Assembly (NCBI GenBank): GCA_008923285.1
Contig: WBSG01000004.1
Location: forward strand, 1 to 64,000
Direction of reading: 5' to 3'
Length of the DNA: 64,000 nt
Source of the DNA: Betaproteobacteria bacterium SCN2
Lineage (GTDB): Bacteria > Pseudomonadota > Gammaproteobacteria > Burkholderiales > Thiobacillaceae
Shown: positions 14,929 through 25,643 of the stretch, in pieces
How positions within the stretch are numbered: the stretch's first letter is position 1
Layout: the number at the start of each line of letters is the position of its first letter
The notes under the pieces: model-generated
Seen by the model: only the letters and a program-made list of their open reading frames with translations
Told to the model about the DNA's origin: nothing
The model's database searches: none
Translations under genes and position numbers: made by a program

Positions 14929-16272
14929 TCAGATCACGCCCTGCGCCAGCATGGCGTCGGCCACCTTGATGAAACCGGCGAGGTTGGCGCCGTCGACATA
15001 GCTGATGCTGCCGTCTTCACGGAGTCCGTGTTCGAGGCAGACCCGGTGTATGCCCTGCATGATGTCGAGCAGGCGCGCATCCACTTCCTCGCGCGGCCAG
15101 GAAATGCGCATCGCGTTCTGGCTCATTTCCAGGCCCGAGGTGGCCACGCCGCCGGCATTGCCGGCCTTGCTCGGCGCGTAGAGGATGCGGTGCTTGTCGA
15201 AGAGCTTCGCGGCATCGGCGGTCGAGGGCATGTTGGCGCCTTCGGCCACGGCGACAAGACCGTTCCGGATCAGCGTGGCCGCGTCGTCGCCGGTGATCTC
15301 GTTCTGCGTGGCGCAGGGCAGCGCCACGTCCATGGGTACGTTCCAAGGGCGCATGCCGGCGTGGAACTCGACGCCGACGCGCTGCGCGTAATCGCTGACG
15401 CGGCCGTGCAGATGGTTCTTGACTTCCATCAGCTCTGCGAGCTTTTCCGGCGTGAAGCCGTCATTGTCCACCACCGTGCCGCTCGAATCCGATACGGTGA
15501 CAACCCTGGCGCCGAGGGCGATGGCCTTCTCGATGGCGTGCTGCGCCACGTTGCCGGAGCCGGACACGCCGACCCGCAGGTTCTCGATCGAGCGGCCGGC
15601 ATGCTTGAGCATTTCGTCGGCGAAGTACACCACGCCGTAGCCGGTGGCTTCCGGGCGCACCAGCGAGCCGCCGTAGCTGAGTCCCTTGCCGGTAAACACG
15701 CAGTCGGCGCGGTTGGTCAGCTTTTTCACCATGCCGGCCATGAAGCCGACCTCGCGTGCGCCGACGCCGATATCACCGGCCGGCACATCGGTCTCGGCGC
15801 CGATATGGCGATGCAGCTCGGTGACGAAGGCCTGGCAGAAGCGCATCACCTCGCCCGGGCTCTTGCCCTTGGGATCGAAGTCCGCACCGCCCTTGCCGCC
15901 GCCCATGGGCAGCGTGGTGAGCGCGTTTTTCAGGGTCTGTTCGAAAGCGAGGAACTTGAGGATGGACAGGTCGACCGACGGGTGAAAGCGGATGCCGCCC
16001 TTGTAGGGGCCGATGGCCATGCTGTGCTGCACGCGGTAGCCGCGGTTGACCTGGACGTCGCCATGGTCGTTGACCCAGGAGACCCGGAAGATCACGATCC
16101 GCTCGGGCTCGATCAGGCGGTCGAGCAGGCCGTGCTCGGCGTACTTGGGATGCTGGGTGATGAACGGCCACAGGCTCTCCACGACTTCGGTCACGGCCTG
16201 CAGGTACTCGGTCTGTCCGGGATTGCGCTCGGCAGCGCGGCGAAGGAATTCGTCAGGGTTCTGGTACTTCAT
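14929..16272 (-). CDS. gdhA: NADP-type glutamate dehydrogenase
   Basis: Interconverts 2-oxoglutarate plus ammonium and glutamate. The 447-residue length equals E. coli GdhA. The glutamate-binding lysine region is PMGGGKGGADFDPKGKSPGE, the nucleotide-binding motif is GSGNVAQHAIEKA, and the active-site aspartate segment is VPAGDIGVGAREVGFM. The start at 16272 gives MKYQNPDEFL. It is a single-gene unit between the shared terminator and tex. Confidence 0.97.
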   Translation of the reverse strand: MKYQNPDEFLRRAAERNPGQTEYLQAVTEVVESLWPFITQHPKYAEHGLLDRLIEPERIVIFRVSWVNDHGDVQVNRGYRVQHSMAIGPYKGGIRFHPSVDLSILKFLAFEQTLKNALTTLPMGGGKGGADFDPKGKSPGEVMRFCQAFVTELHRHIGAETDVPAGDIGVGAREVGFMAGMVKKLTNRADCVFTGKGLSYGGSLVRPEATGYGVVYFADEMLKHAGRSIENLRVGVSGSGNVAQHAIEKAIALGARVVTVSDSSGTVVDNDGFTPEKLAELMEVKNHLHGRVSDYAQRVGVEFHAGMRPWNVPMDVALPCATQNEITGDDAATLIRNGLVAVAEGANMPSTADAAKLFDKHRILYAPSKAGNAGGVATSGLEMSQNAMRISWPREEVDARLLDIMQGIHRVCLEHGLREDGSISYVDGANLAGFIKVADAMLAQGVI

Positions 16273-16365
16273 TTTGCACAAGCTCTATCAATTCAAAAGA
16301 GCATGACTGTATCAGCCGTGCAGAATAAAGCCAGCCCGCTGACACGGCCTGATTCCCGGCAATGT

Positions 16366-18702
<2,337 letters not shown>

Positions 18703-18951
18703 GCTTGAGACCTGCAAAACGAATCGGCCCGGCAGGGTCGACATGTGACGGCTTGTACCGGGTTGCGTGGGCCGTATTATGCCCAAATTCGCACGCCCGG
18801 CGCACGCCGAAAATTTCCGCCATGCCGCGCTCACGGAAAAGCCGCCTGCCGGGCGAGCTGTACCCTCTTTCCTTGCCCTCGGCTTCCCTCTAAAATTCGC
18901 GCGCCGTCTTGATTCCTGGCCGAGTTTTCACCCATTTACTCCGGGCTTGCC

Positions 18952-19350
18952 ATGAGCAATCCATGCCTGCAGTGCGGCGCCTGCTGCGCCTATTTTCGCG
19001 TGTCGTTCTACTGGAGCGAGTCCGAGGCTTTTCTCGGCGGCACGGTGCCGCCCGAACTCACCGAGCCGCTCAATCCGCAGCGCGTGGCCATGCGCGGCAC
19101 GCTCCATTCGCCGCTGCGCTGCGTCGCCCTCGATGGCGAAGTGGGGGAGTCGGTATGCTGCAGCATCTATCCCGGGCGTCCCAGCCCCTGCCGCGAACTG
19201 GAGCCATGGGATGCCGGCGGCCAGCCCGACGAAAAATGCAGCCGTGCCCGCGCCGCCCACCAGCTGCCGCCGCTTGGCCCCAGGCATGACAATCCGCTGA
19301 CGCCCGATTCCCCCCTGCAGCCCGACACGCCCTGGCCGAATGCCGCCTGA
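18952..19350 (+). CDS. YkgJ-type cysteine-cluster protein
   Basis: A 132-residue protein starting MSNPCLQCGACCAYFRVSFY, the signature of the YkgJ/CxxCxxCC family, which is predicted to bind zinc or an iron-sulfur cluster. Further cysteines lie in CVALDGEVGESVCCSIYPGR-type context and in SPCRELEPWD. The function is not established. A bidirectional terminator follows. Confidence 0.9.
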   Translation: MSNPCLQCGACCAYFRVSFYWSESEAFLGGTVPPELTEPLNPQRVAMRGTLHSPLRCVALDGEVGESVCCSIYPGRPSPCRELEPWDAGGQPDEKCSRARAAHQLPPLGPRHDNPLTPDSPLQPDTPWPNAA

Positions 19351-19366
19351 GACCTCGACCCCAATA

Positions 19367-19395
19367 AAAAAAGGGCCGGCTGAGCCGACCCTTTT
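19367..19395. terminator. Bidirectional intrinsic terminator
   Basis: AAAAAGGGCCGGCT-GA-GCCGACCCTTTTC pairs GGGYCGGCT with AGCCGRCCC and has A/T runs on both sides. It separates the convergent YkgJ-type gene and the winged-helix paralog at 19417. Confidence 0.88.
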
Positions 19396-19416
19396 CCCAC
19401 TCTGCTGCAGGCAGTT

Positions 19417-19674
19417 CTAGCCCTTGTTCTTTGCCGCCGGCTTCCTGCCTGCGGCAGGCGGCGGCACGTAGCCGGCGATGCGGCAGAGGAAACCCTCGAT
19501 GGCCTTGCCCTTGTTGAAACGGGTGATGCTGCAGTGCGAAATCTCGCCGCGCTCCGACAGGTCGGGCAGCGAGCCGCGCACCGTGGCGAGCGGAATGCCC
19601 GTTGCAGCGGCGATTTCGGAGTCCAGCAGCTGGCCGTGCTTCTTCAGGCACTGAATAATGGTTTCGGTATGCAT
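19417..19674 (-). CDS. Winged-helix-like small protein, paralog 2
   Basis: An 85-residue paralog of the product at 11006-11263 with the same layout: TIIQCLKKHGQLLDSEIAAA, a recognition-helix-like segment (ATVRGSLPDL), a GEISHCSITRF wing, an invariant GFLCRI motif, and a basic tail (AAGRKPAAKNKG). The two cysteines in QCL and LCR are conserved in both copies. AGGAGGT precedes the start. Its leader is conserved with that of paralog 1. It is probably a nucleic-acid-binding regulator; the target is unknown. Confidence 0.75.
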   Translation of the reverse strand: MHTETIIQCLKKHGQLLDSEIAAATGIPLATVRGSLPDLSERGEISHCSITRFNKGKAIEGFLCRIAGYVPPPAAGRKPAAKNKG

Positions 19675-19809
19675 CTCGTTACCTCCTGGGTGAAATGAAT
19701 AGAGGCGCCCGTGGCGGACGCTACCCGGATGGCCCGGTAATGGCCGAAGTGCACAAAAGAAAGGCCACCTGTCCAGGCGGCCATGCGCAAATGCAAAGTG
19801 GATTATACC
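19675..19809 (-). promoter_or_regulatory. Conserved structured 5' leader, copy 2
   Basis: On the minus strand a -10 TATAAT (19802-19807) is followed about 17 bases later by a stem GGCCGCCT (19775-19782) and AGGTGGCC (19763-19770) and by TTTCTTTTGT. Relative to copy 1 the stem carries a C-to-T change that keeps pairing as G-U. The downstream block CGTCCGCCACGGGC and the GAG before the start codon are also shared. Transcription on the other side diverges, so this hairpin belongs to the leader itself. Confidence 0.6.
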
Positions 19810-19891
19810 CGTTTTGCGCCCCCGGGGCCAGCGCACCCCTGCTTTGCGGATAGAATCGGCAAACATGCACTCGACAGACTGAGAAGCCATC

Positions 19892-20494
19892 ATGGACGCC
19901 GAACTCATCGCCCAAGCCGCCATCGCCGCCGCTGTCGCATGGGGCAGCGGCCTGCGCCTGTACCTGGTGCTGCTGGTGCTGGGCCTGCTGGGGCGTTATG
20001 CGGGGTTCGAGCTGCCCGAGACCCTGGCCTGGCTGTCCCACCCGCTGAGCCTGGGCATCACGGGACTGCTCAGCCTGACCGAGTTCTTCGCCGACAAGAT
20101 CGCCTGGCTGGACAGCATATGGGACGCGCTGCACAGCTTCCTGCGCATTCCCGCCGGCGCGGCGCTGGCCGTCACCCTGTTCCCGGAACTGGGCGATGGC
20201 GGCATGACGGCGCTGGTGGCGCTGCTGGGCGGCGGTGTGGCAGCGAGCGCGCAGCTCGCCAAGACCGGCAGCCGTGCCGTCATCAACGCCTCGCCCGAGC
20301 CGCTCAGCAATGTCGCCGCGTCGGCCGCCGAGGAAGGCATGCTCGTCGCCGGCCTGTGGACGGCCTTCAACCACCCGCTGGTATTTCTCGTGCTGCTGGC
20401 CGTCTTCGTCGTGCTGTCGCTGGCGCTGGCATGGTTCTTCGTGCGCGCCATCCGCCGCCTGTTTGCCGCACGCGGGCGTCCAGCCGGGGCCTAG
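19892..20494 (+). CDS. DUF4126 membrane protein
   Basis: A 200-residue integral membrane protein of the DUF4126 family, with hydrophobic segments AAIAAAVAWGSGLRLYLVLL, AALAVTLFPELGDGG and a C-terminal hairpin VFLVLLAVFVVLSLALAWFF ending in basic residues. The Gly-Leu-Arg-Leu-Tyr opening is typical. No biochemical role is known. It is divergent from the winged-helix paralog and 67 bp before psd. Confidence 0.82.
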   Translation: MDAELIAQAAIAAAVAWGSGLRLYLVLLVLGLLGRYAGFELPETLAWLSHPLSLGITGLLSLTEFFADKIAWLDSIWDALHSFLRIPAGAALAVTLFPELGDGGMTALVALLGGGVAASAQLAKTGSRAVINASPEPLSNVAASAAEEGMLVAGLWTAFNHPLVFLVLLAVFVVLSLALAWFFVRAIRRLFAARGRPAGA

Positions 20495-20561
20495 CCGCCG
20501 GCAACTCGCGTGAAGCGGCGTGATTCGGTAAACTGCCCCGCCACTCCGCGAAAGACCATGC

Positions 20562-21467
20562 ATGAAAGACCGTTTGTTCGTGCTGCTGCAGTATCCGCTG
20601 CCGCACCACTTCCTGTCCCGCCTCGTACTGCTGCTGACCCGCGTCGAGATCAGGCCAGTGAAAAACTGGATGATTTCCTACTTCGTGCGCCGCTTCAGCA
20701 TCAATCTCGACGAGGCGGCGGAGACCTCGCCCGCCGCCTATCCCAGCTTCAACAGCTTCTTTACCCGCGCGCTCAAGCCCGGCGTGCGACCGGTCGTGGC
20801 CGGCACGCACGAGATCGCCTGCCCGGTGGACGGCGCGGTGAGCCAGGCCGGCGCCATCGAGAAGGACCGGCTGTACCAGGCCAAGGGCCACGACTATTCG
20901 CTGGAGGCGCTGCTCGGCGGCGACCAGAAGCTGGCGGCCGAATTCACCGGCGGCACGTTCGCCACCATCTATCTGTCGCCGCGCGACTATCACCGCATCC
21001 ACATGCCCGAGGCCGGGCGCCTGCGCCGCATGCTCTACATTCCGGGGCGACTGTTCAGCGTCAACACCACCACGGTGCGCCAGGTGCCGGGGCTGTTCGC
21101 GCGCAACGAGCGCATGGTCTGCGTGTTCGACACGGCGCACGGGCCGATGGCGGTGATTCCGGTCGGTGCGCTGTTCGTCGGCAGCATGCAGACGGTGTGG
21201 GACGGACTGCCATCGAACACCGTCTGGGACGGGCCGCTCACGCCGCCGCGCCATCCCGGCACGAAGTGCGCGGATTTTGGCCAGCGCGAGATTTCGCTCG
21301 CGCGCGGCGCGGAGATGGGCCGCTTCAACATGGGTTCGACGGTGATCGTGCTGTTCGCCAGGAACAGCATGCGGCTGGACCGCGCCATGCGCGAGGGTGA
21401 AGCGGTGAAGGTCGGCCAGCTGCTGGGCAGCTGGAATACCGCCGAGACAGAACCCGCGGCGGCCTGA
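20562..21467 (+). CDS. psd: Phosphatidylserine decarboxylase proenzyme
   Basis: Converts phosphatidylserine to phosphatidylethanolamine at the inner membrane. The 301-residue proenzyme has the self-cleavage motif G-S-T (FNMGSTVIVLF), where the Ser becomes the pyruvoyl group. Family motifs SFNSFFTRALKPGVRP, CPVDGAVSQ and YLSPRDYHRIHMP are present. Length is normal. It stands alone on the plus strand, convergent with the cytochrome gene that ends 3 bp away. Confidence 0.95.
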   Translation: MKDRLFVLLQYPLPHHFLSRLVLLLTRVEIRPVKNWMISYFVRRFSINLDEAAETSPAAYPSFNSFFTRALKPGVRPVVAGTHEIACPVDGAVSQAGAIEKDRLYQAKGHDYSLEALLGGDQKLAAEFTGGTFATIYLSPRDYHRIHMPEAGRLRRMLYIPGRLFSVNTTTVRQVPGLFARNERMVCVFDTAHGPMAVIPVGALFVGSMQTVWDGLPSNTVWDGPLTPPRHPGTKCADFGQREISLARGAEMGRFNMGSTVIVLFARNSMRLDRAMREGEAVKVGQLLGSWNTAETEPAAA

Positions 21468-21470
21468 CGC

Positions 21471-21890
21471 CTAGCGGCCGATATAGCCGGCGAGCGCCTG
21501 GATGTTTTCGTCGCTGAGGTCCGCGGCTGCCGCGGCCATGGCAGCGGCGTTGGGCCCGGCGACCTTGCCGGCGCGGTAATCCGCAAGACGTACGGCGATG
21601 TCCGCCCGGCTCAGGCCGGCCAGCCCGGGATTGCCGCCCACGCCCTGGGCGGCGTCGCCGTGGCAGCTGATGCACTTGGCGACATAGACATCGTAGCCGC
21701 TCTGGCGCGAGGTGAGGTCGGTGCCCGGCACCAGATCTGCAATCGCCTTTTCCTGCTCCTGCCGTTCCATCTCGGCGACGACGTCCGGCGCCAGCGCAGG
21801 CGTGCTGGCCTCTTCGGCTTTGTCTTCCTTGCCGCAGGCGGCAAGGGCGAGGCTGACGGCAAGCATTGCGAACAGGGTGGGTTTGTACAT
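21471..21890 (-). CDS. Lipoprotein class I cytochrome c
   Basis: A 139-residue protein with a lipobox LAAC (Cys19) and one haem-binding motif C73-I-S-C76-H77. A downstream Met (AAAMAAAAADLSDENIQALA) is a candidate sixth ligand. The remainder is a typical small cytochrome c fold (GGNPGLAGLSRAD, LAGYIGR). It probably carries electrons in the periplasm while tethered to a membrane. The partner oxidase or dehydrogenase is not adjacent. Confidence 0.88.
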   Translation of the reverse strand: MYKPTLFAMLAVSLALAACGKEDKAEEASTPALAPDVVAEMERQEQEKAIADLVPGTDLTSRQSGYDVYVAKCISCHGDAAQGVGGNPGLAGLSRADIAVRLADYRAGKVAGPNAAAMAAAAADLSDENIQALAGYIGR

Positions 21891-22092
21891 GCTGAGGTTC
21901 TCCAGTCTGGGCGAAATCGGTCGAAAGCGGCGCCATGCAGGCGCTTCAGGACCGGCCTGCGCACTGTAACAAAAAATTCATCTTTTCCTCAAAAATCTCC
22001 CGCCCGCACCGGTGTCGGCCAGACAGTGATTTTTGCGAAGATTGGCGGCATTGGATAACATGCGCGCTCCCTGCCTTGCCGAAACCGAGACG

Positions 22093-22497
22093 ATGTCCAC
22101 TTCCTACGACGACCTGCAGCAGAGCTTCGGACGCTGCCTGCGCGAAAAGAACTTCATCGAACGCTTCTACGAAATCTTCCTCGACAGCCATCCTGAAATC
22201 CGCCCGATGTTCGCCAAGACCGATTTCCAGAAGCAACGCATGGCCCTGCGCCGGGGCATCAGCGCGGCCATCGCGCATGCCGCCGGCAGCTCGCTGTCGA
22301 AATCCACCATGGAAAACATGGCGCATGCGCATTCGCGCCAGGGCCATGCGCCGGTGCGCCCAGACCTCTATCCCTACTGGGTGGACAGCCTGATCAAGGC
22401 CATCGAGGAAACCGACCCCCAGATTACGCCGCAGCTGATCGCGCGCTGGCGCCAGGGCATGCAGGTCGTGATCGACGATTTCATCCGGCACTACTGA
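22093..22497 (+). CDS. Globin-family haem protein
   Basis: A 134-residue single-domain globin. The CD-corner segment is RPMFAKTDFQKQRMAL, with the expected Phe and a Gln near the distal site. The proximal histidine is probably H80 (or H78) in MAHAHSRQGH. PYWVDSLIKAIEETDPQITP and the C-terminal helix complete the fold. Likely roles are oxygen, NO or redox sensing or protection. The start at 22093 follows GAGACG. It overlaps the 3' end of the convergent GGDEF gene by 17 bp. Confidence 0.85.
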   Translation: MSTSYDDLQQSFGRCLREKNFIERFYEIFLDSHPEIRPMFAKTDFQKQRMALRRGISAAIAHAAGSSLSKSTMENMAHAHSRQGHAPVRPDLYPYWVDSLIKAIEETDPQITPQLIARWRQGMQVVIDDFIRHY

Positions 22498-23644
22498 GCC
22501 GCTCTTCGGCCGCCGCAGGCGCTGCTGCCTCTTCCAGCAGGACAGTAACCCGGTTGCGGCCGTCGGACTTGGACAGATACATGGCCTTGTCCACACGCTC
22601 CAGCACCTGCGCCATGCCCTCGCCGGGGCGCGCCAGCGTCACGCCAAAGCTGGCTGTCACGCTCAGGTCAAGCTTGCCCAGGCGCATGAGCCGGGTTTCC
22701 TCGCGCAGCCGTTCCGCCAGGCTGGCCGCCGTATCGACGCCGGTATTGGGCAGCAACAGGACGAATTCCTCGCCGCCGTAGCGGGCCACAAAATCGCTGC
22801 TGCGCAGGCCTGACACCAGCTGGCATGCGAACAATTCGAGCACCGCATCGCCCGTGGCATGCCCATGCTCGTCATTCACGCGCTTGAACCAGTCGATGTC
22901 GGCCATGACGACGGCCAGGGGCTGGCGATAGCGCACATGCCGCTCCAGCTCCATGCTCATCCGGTAGTCAAGGTGGCGCCGATTGGCCACGCCGGTGAGC
23001 GGGTCGGTCATCACCAGTTCGCGGATGTGCGCCTCGCTTTTCTTCAGTCTCCTGAGCGCTCGCTCGCGGTCCCTGACGAAGTAGTGCAGCATGACGCCGA
23101 TCAGCACGAAGCCGAAACCCGTGTTCAGCAGGAAGTACAGGGTATTGAGCCGGGCCGGCATCGGCCGCGCGTGGGCGGCAAAGACCGGATCGAGCAGCGC
23201 GGACAGCACCAGCAGCAGCAGAAAGGCCCACATCCAGCGGCTCGCGGCCTTGAGATCGACGAAGAACAGTGCGCCAAGCGGCGCGAAAAAGGCCCAGATC
23301 ATCACGATGCTGCCGTTGGCGAACCCGCCCAGACTCCACATCAGCAGGAAGGGCAGCAGCAGGATGAGCAACTGCTGGCTGAGGCAGAAGAAGTCGAACC
23401 GCTTGGTGCGGAAGAAATACAGGGTGCTGCCGAAGGAAAAGACCGAATAGCCCAGCGGGATGGCGCCAGGCAATGCATAGCCGTTCCAGAAGTACAGCCC
23501 GCCCCAGAAAATGGCGAGGAAGGCGATGCTGCTGGAAACGATGGTCAGCACCTGTTTCTTCAGGCGCAGGTCTTCCGCATCGCCCGGCGCGAAACCCAGA
23601 GTGGGCCATCGCCGAAGCAGGCCCGGCAGGATCGGTGGTGACAT
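22481..23644 (-). CDS. Membrane diguanylate cyclase (GGDEF)
   Basis: A 387-residue protein with about six transmembrane helices in the first 190 residues (IVSSSIAFLAIFWGGLYFW onward), a short coiled coil (RERALRRLKKSEAH), and a C-terminal GGDEF domain with an intact GGEEF active site (VARYGGEEFVLLLP) and DIDWFKRVNDEHGH. It should make cyclic di-GMP. No clear RxxD inhibitory site was noted. ATG at 23644 follows GGAGGG; the upstream TTG is less likely. Confidence 0.92.
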   Translation of the reverse strand: MSPPILPGLLRRWPTLGFAPGDAEDLRLKKQVLTIVSSSIAFLAIFWGGLYFWNGYALPGAIPLGYSVFSFGSTLYFFRTKRFDFFCLSQQLLILLLPFLLMWSLGGFANGSIVMIWAFFAPLGALFFVDLKAASRWMWAFLLLLVLSALLDPVFAAHARPMPARLNTLYFLLNTGFGFVLIGVMLHYFVRDRERALRRLKKSEAHIRELVMTDPLTGVANRRHLDYRMSMELERHVRYRQPLAVVMADIDWFKRVNDEHGHATGDAVLELFACQLVSGLRSSDFVARYGGEEFVLLLPNTGVDTAASLAERLREETRLMRLGKLDLSVTASFGVTLARPGEGMAQVLERVDKAMYLSKSDGRNRVTVLLEEAAAPAAAEERLSSAG

Positions 23645-23896
23645 GGGGTGCAACGCCCTCCGCTGGCTGAATTTTGTGATTTTTTGTCGTTTTTATAGCC
23701 GTTTGCCGTCACCCGTAGAAATGACACATAACAACTAATCGGACACCCGGATCGGCAAGGCGTGAATCCAGGCATGGTGCGGGATTGGCGGCCGCGGCCA
23801 TAGGCGATACCATGGGCCTGGTTCTGCCGCACCTGCAGAGAACCGCTTCGCCCGGCCTGCTTGCCGGGCACTCAAAACCAACAACAAGGAACCCTC

Positions 23897-24349
23897 ATGA
23901 CCCTGTCCCTGTTTCTGCATGTGTTGAGCGTCGTCGTCTGGGTGGGCGGCATGTTCTTCGCCTACGTGTGCCTGCGCCCGGTTGCCGCCAGCACGCTGGA
24001 GCCGCCGCAGCGTCTGACCCTGTGGTCCGGCGTGCTGGGCAAGTTCTTTCCCTGGGTATGGGCATCGGTCGCCCTCATCCTGCTCTCCGGTCTGCACATG
24101 TTCATGGTCATGGGCGGTGCGGACGCGCCGCACTACACCCGCACCATGCTCGTGCTCGGCGTGATCATGATGCTGGTTTTCGCCCATGTCTTCTTCGCGC
24201 CCTACGGCAGGCTGAAGCGTGCCGTCGCGTCGCAGGACTGGCCCGCCGGCGGCCATGCGCTGGCGCAGATCCGCAAACTCGTCGGCGTCAATCTCGTCAT
24301 CGGCCTGGTCGTGATCGCCGTGGTCTACCTCGGCCGCGCGCTCGCCTGA
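23897..24349 (+). CDS. CopD-like membrane protein
   Basis: A 150-residue protein with four transmembrane helices. LFLHVLSVVVWVGGMFFAYV with its early His and LLSGLHMFMVMGG are the pattern of CopD-like/DUF4149-type proteins, some of which are implicated in copper handling or cytochrome assembly. The function is unproven. AAGGA precedes the start at 23897. The 252-bp upstream gap holds the divergent GGDEF promoter and nothing else recognised. Confidence 0.78.
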   Translation: MTLSLFLHVLSVVVWVGGMFFAYVCLRPVAASTLEPPQRLTLWSGVLGKFFPWVWASVALILLSGLHMFMVMGGADAPHYTRTMLVLGVIMMLVFAHVFFAPYGRLKRAVASQDWPAGGHALAQIRKLVGVNLVIGLVVIAVVYLGRALA

Positions 24350-24442
24350 GGGCACGCTGCGAGGCGGTGTGCACTTGACTGCCTGGACACGGTCAAGCGT
24401 ATCGACAGACAGCTTCGCATCGATCCCGTCAAGGAAAACACC

Positions 24443-25009
24443 ATGACCGATGCCCGACAAAAACCACCTGTCAGCCTAGCCGCCATCGGCTTGCTGGCGG
24501 CTTTCGCCCTGCAGCCGGCCCAGGCCGAGGAATACGACTGCAGCGGAAAGCTGGGCGCCGCCACCGTCGACAACCTGCGCGTGCCGGATGGCCGAAGCTG
24601 CACGCTGGATGCCACCCGTGTAAAGGGGAACATAAAAGTCGAGAGCGGCGCCACGCTGGAGGCACGCGCGGTACGTGTCGTCGGCAACATCCAGGCGGAA
24701 AACGCGAAGCAGGTCGACGTCTCGGCCTCCTCGGTGGGCGGCAACATCCAGATCAAGCAGGGCGGCGGCGCGCTGATCAGCCGCACGAATGTGGACGGCG
24801 ACATCCAGCTCGAATCCAACAGGCGCGCCCTGCGCGTGCACGACAGCACCCTGGGCGGGAACCTCCAGGTCTTCCAGAACAGCGGCGGCGCGAGCCTTGC
24901 CGGCAATGCGATCGACGGCAATCTGCAATGCAAGGAAAACCGGACGGCGCCAACCGGCGGCGGCAACCGCGTGCGCGGCGACAAGGAAGACCAGTGCAGC
25001 CGCCTGTAG
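24443..25009 (+). CDS. Exported beta-solenoid-like repeat protein
   Basis: A 188-residue secreted protein with a signal peptide ending at AQA (about residue 28). The mature part shows short repeats of about 20 residues centred on V-x-G-N-I/L-Q: RVKGNIKVES, RVVGNIQAEN, SVGGNIQIKQ, NVDGDIQLES, TLGGNLQVFQ, AIDGNLQCKE. This is the signature of a right-handed parallel beta-helix. Two Cys near each end (YDCSGK, SCTLD, QCKEN, QCSRL) may staple the caps. Similar small exported proteins are unnamed; the function is unknown. Confidence 0.75.
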   Translation: MTDARQKPPVSLAAIGLLAAFALQPAQAEEYDCSGKLGAATVDNLRVPDGRSCTLDATRVKGNIKVESGATLEARAVRVVGNIQAENAKQVDVSASSVGGNIQIKQGGGALISRTNVDGDIQLESNRRALRVHDSTLGGNLQVFQNSGGASLAGNAIDGNLQCKENRTAPTGGGNRVRGDKEDQCSRL

Positions 25010-25028
25010 TTTGCCGCGGAGCATCGGC

Positions 25029-25223
25029 ATGAGCGGCGTCACGCCCTATCGCACCATCCACGACATCGCGCGCGCCCTGCCCGAACTGACCCGCCGCAGC
25101 GAGATCGAGGCGGCGCTCGATGAACTGGAATTCCTGTTCGAGGTGCTGCCGCCGGAACACCAGGAATATGCCGAGAGCGTGATCGAGGCGTTGCGCAGGA
25201 AACTTCAAGACGCGACGCAGTAA
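25029..25223 (+). CDS. Small helical protein of unknown function
   Basis: A 64-residue acidic, helix-rich protein (RSEIEAALDELEFLFEVLPP). It begins 19 bp after the beta-solenoid gene and ends 47 bp before a cytochrome c gene, all in one direction. It has no cysteines, signal peptide or known motif. Coding is supported by position, composition and close spacing rather than by family recognition. Confidence 0.6.
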   Translation: MSGVTPYRTIHDIARALPELTRRSEIEAALDELEFLFEVLPPEHQEYAESVIEALRRKLQDATQ

Positions 25224-25270
25224 AATGCAGTCCCGACACGCTGCCTGACCACACCACAAAGGGATATTCC

Positions 25271-25630
25271 ATGCGCGCTGCATCGATCACCGCCGCCGTG
25301 CTCTTGCTGGCACTTGCGCTGCCAGCCTGGACGGCCGGACTGGTCGAGGCGCCGCCCCCGCCGCCAATGCCGGAAGGTCCGCATGAAGAGTACGCCGGGC
25401 CCTTGGCAGACACGGCGCTGCGTTCTGGCCGGGTTCTCTATGAAGCCAACTGCACGGCCTGCCACGCGAGCGTGACGCGGATGGGCGATCGCACTTCAAT
25501 CAGGTCGCCGCAGGAACTGAGCGCCGAGGTAGAGCGCCGTGCGCAAGATGCGGGGCTGCGATGGGGCCCGGCAGAGATCGCGGCAGTCGCGCGCCACCTC
25601 GATCTCATGCACTATCGATTCAAGCCCTGA
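25271..25630 (+). CDS. Small periplasmic cytochrome c-like protein
   Basis: A 119-residue protein with a signal peptide (MRAASITAAVLLLALALPAW) and a haem motif C61-T-A-C64-H65. A candidate distal Met lies in LDLMHYRFKP at the C-terminus. The mature domain is short (about 80 residues), in line with small monohaem cytochromes. AAAGGGA precedes the start. It is convergent with the Asp-Arg repeat lipoprotein gene. Confidence 0.85.
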   Translation: MRAASITAAVLLLALALPAWTAGLVEAPPPPPMPEGPHEEYAGPLADTALRSGRVLYEANCTACHASVTRMGDRTSIRSPQELSAEVERRAQDAGLRWGPAEIAAVARHLDLMHYRFKP

Positions 25631-25643
25631 TCATCCGGCGTTC

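Noticed and set aside
24384-24398. Sigma-54-like TGGACACGGTCAAGC before the beta-solenoid gene
   Set aside because: GG-N10-GC spacing is present, but only TGG and GC match; the remainder of both boxes is off consensus.
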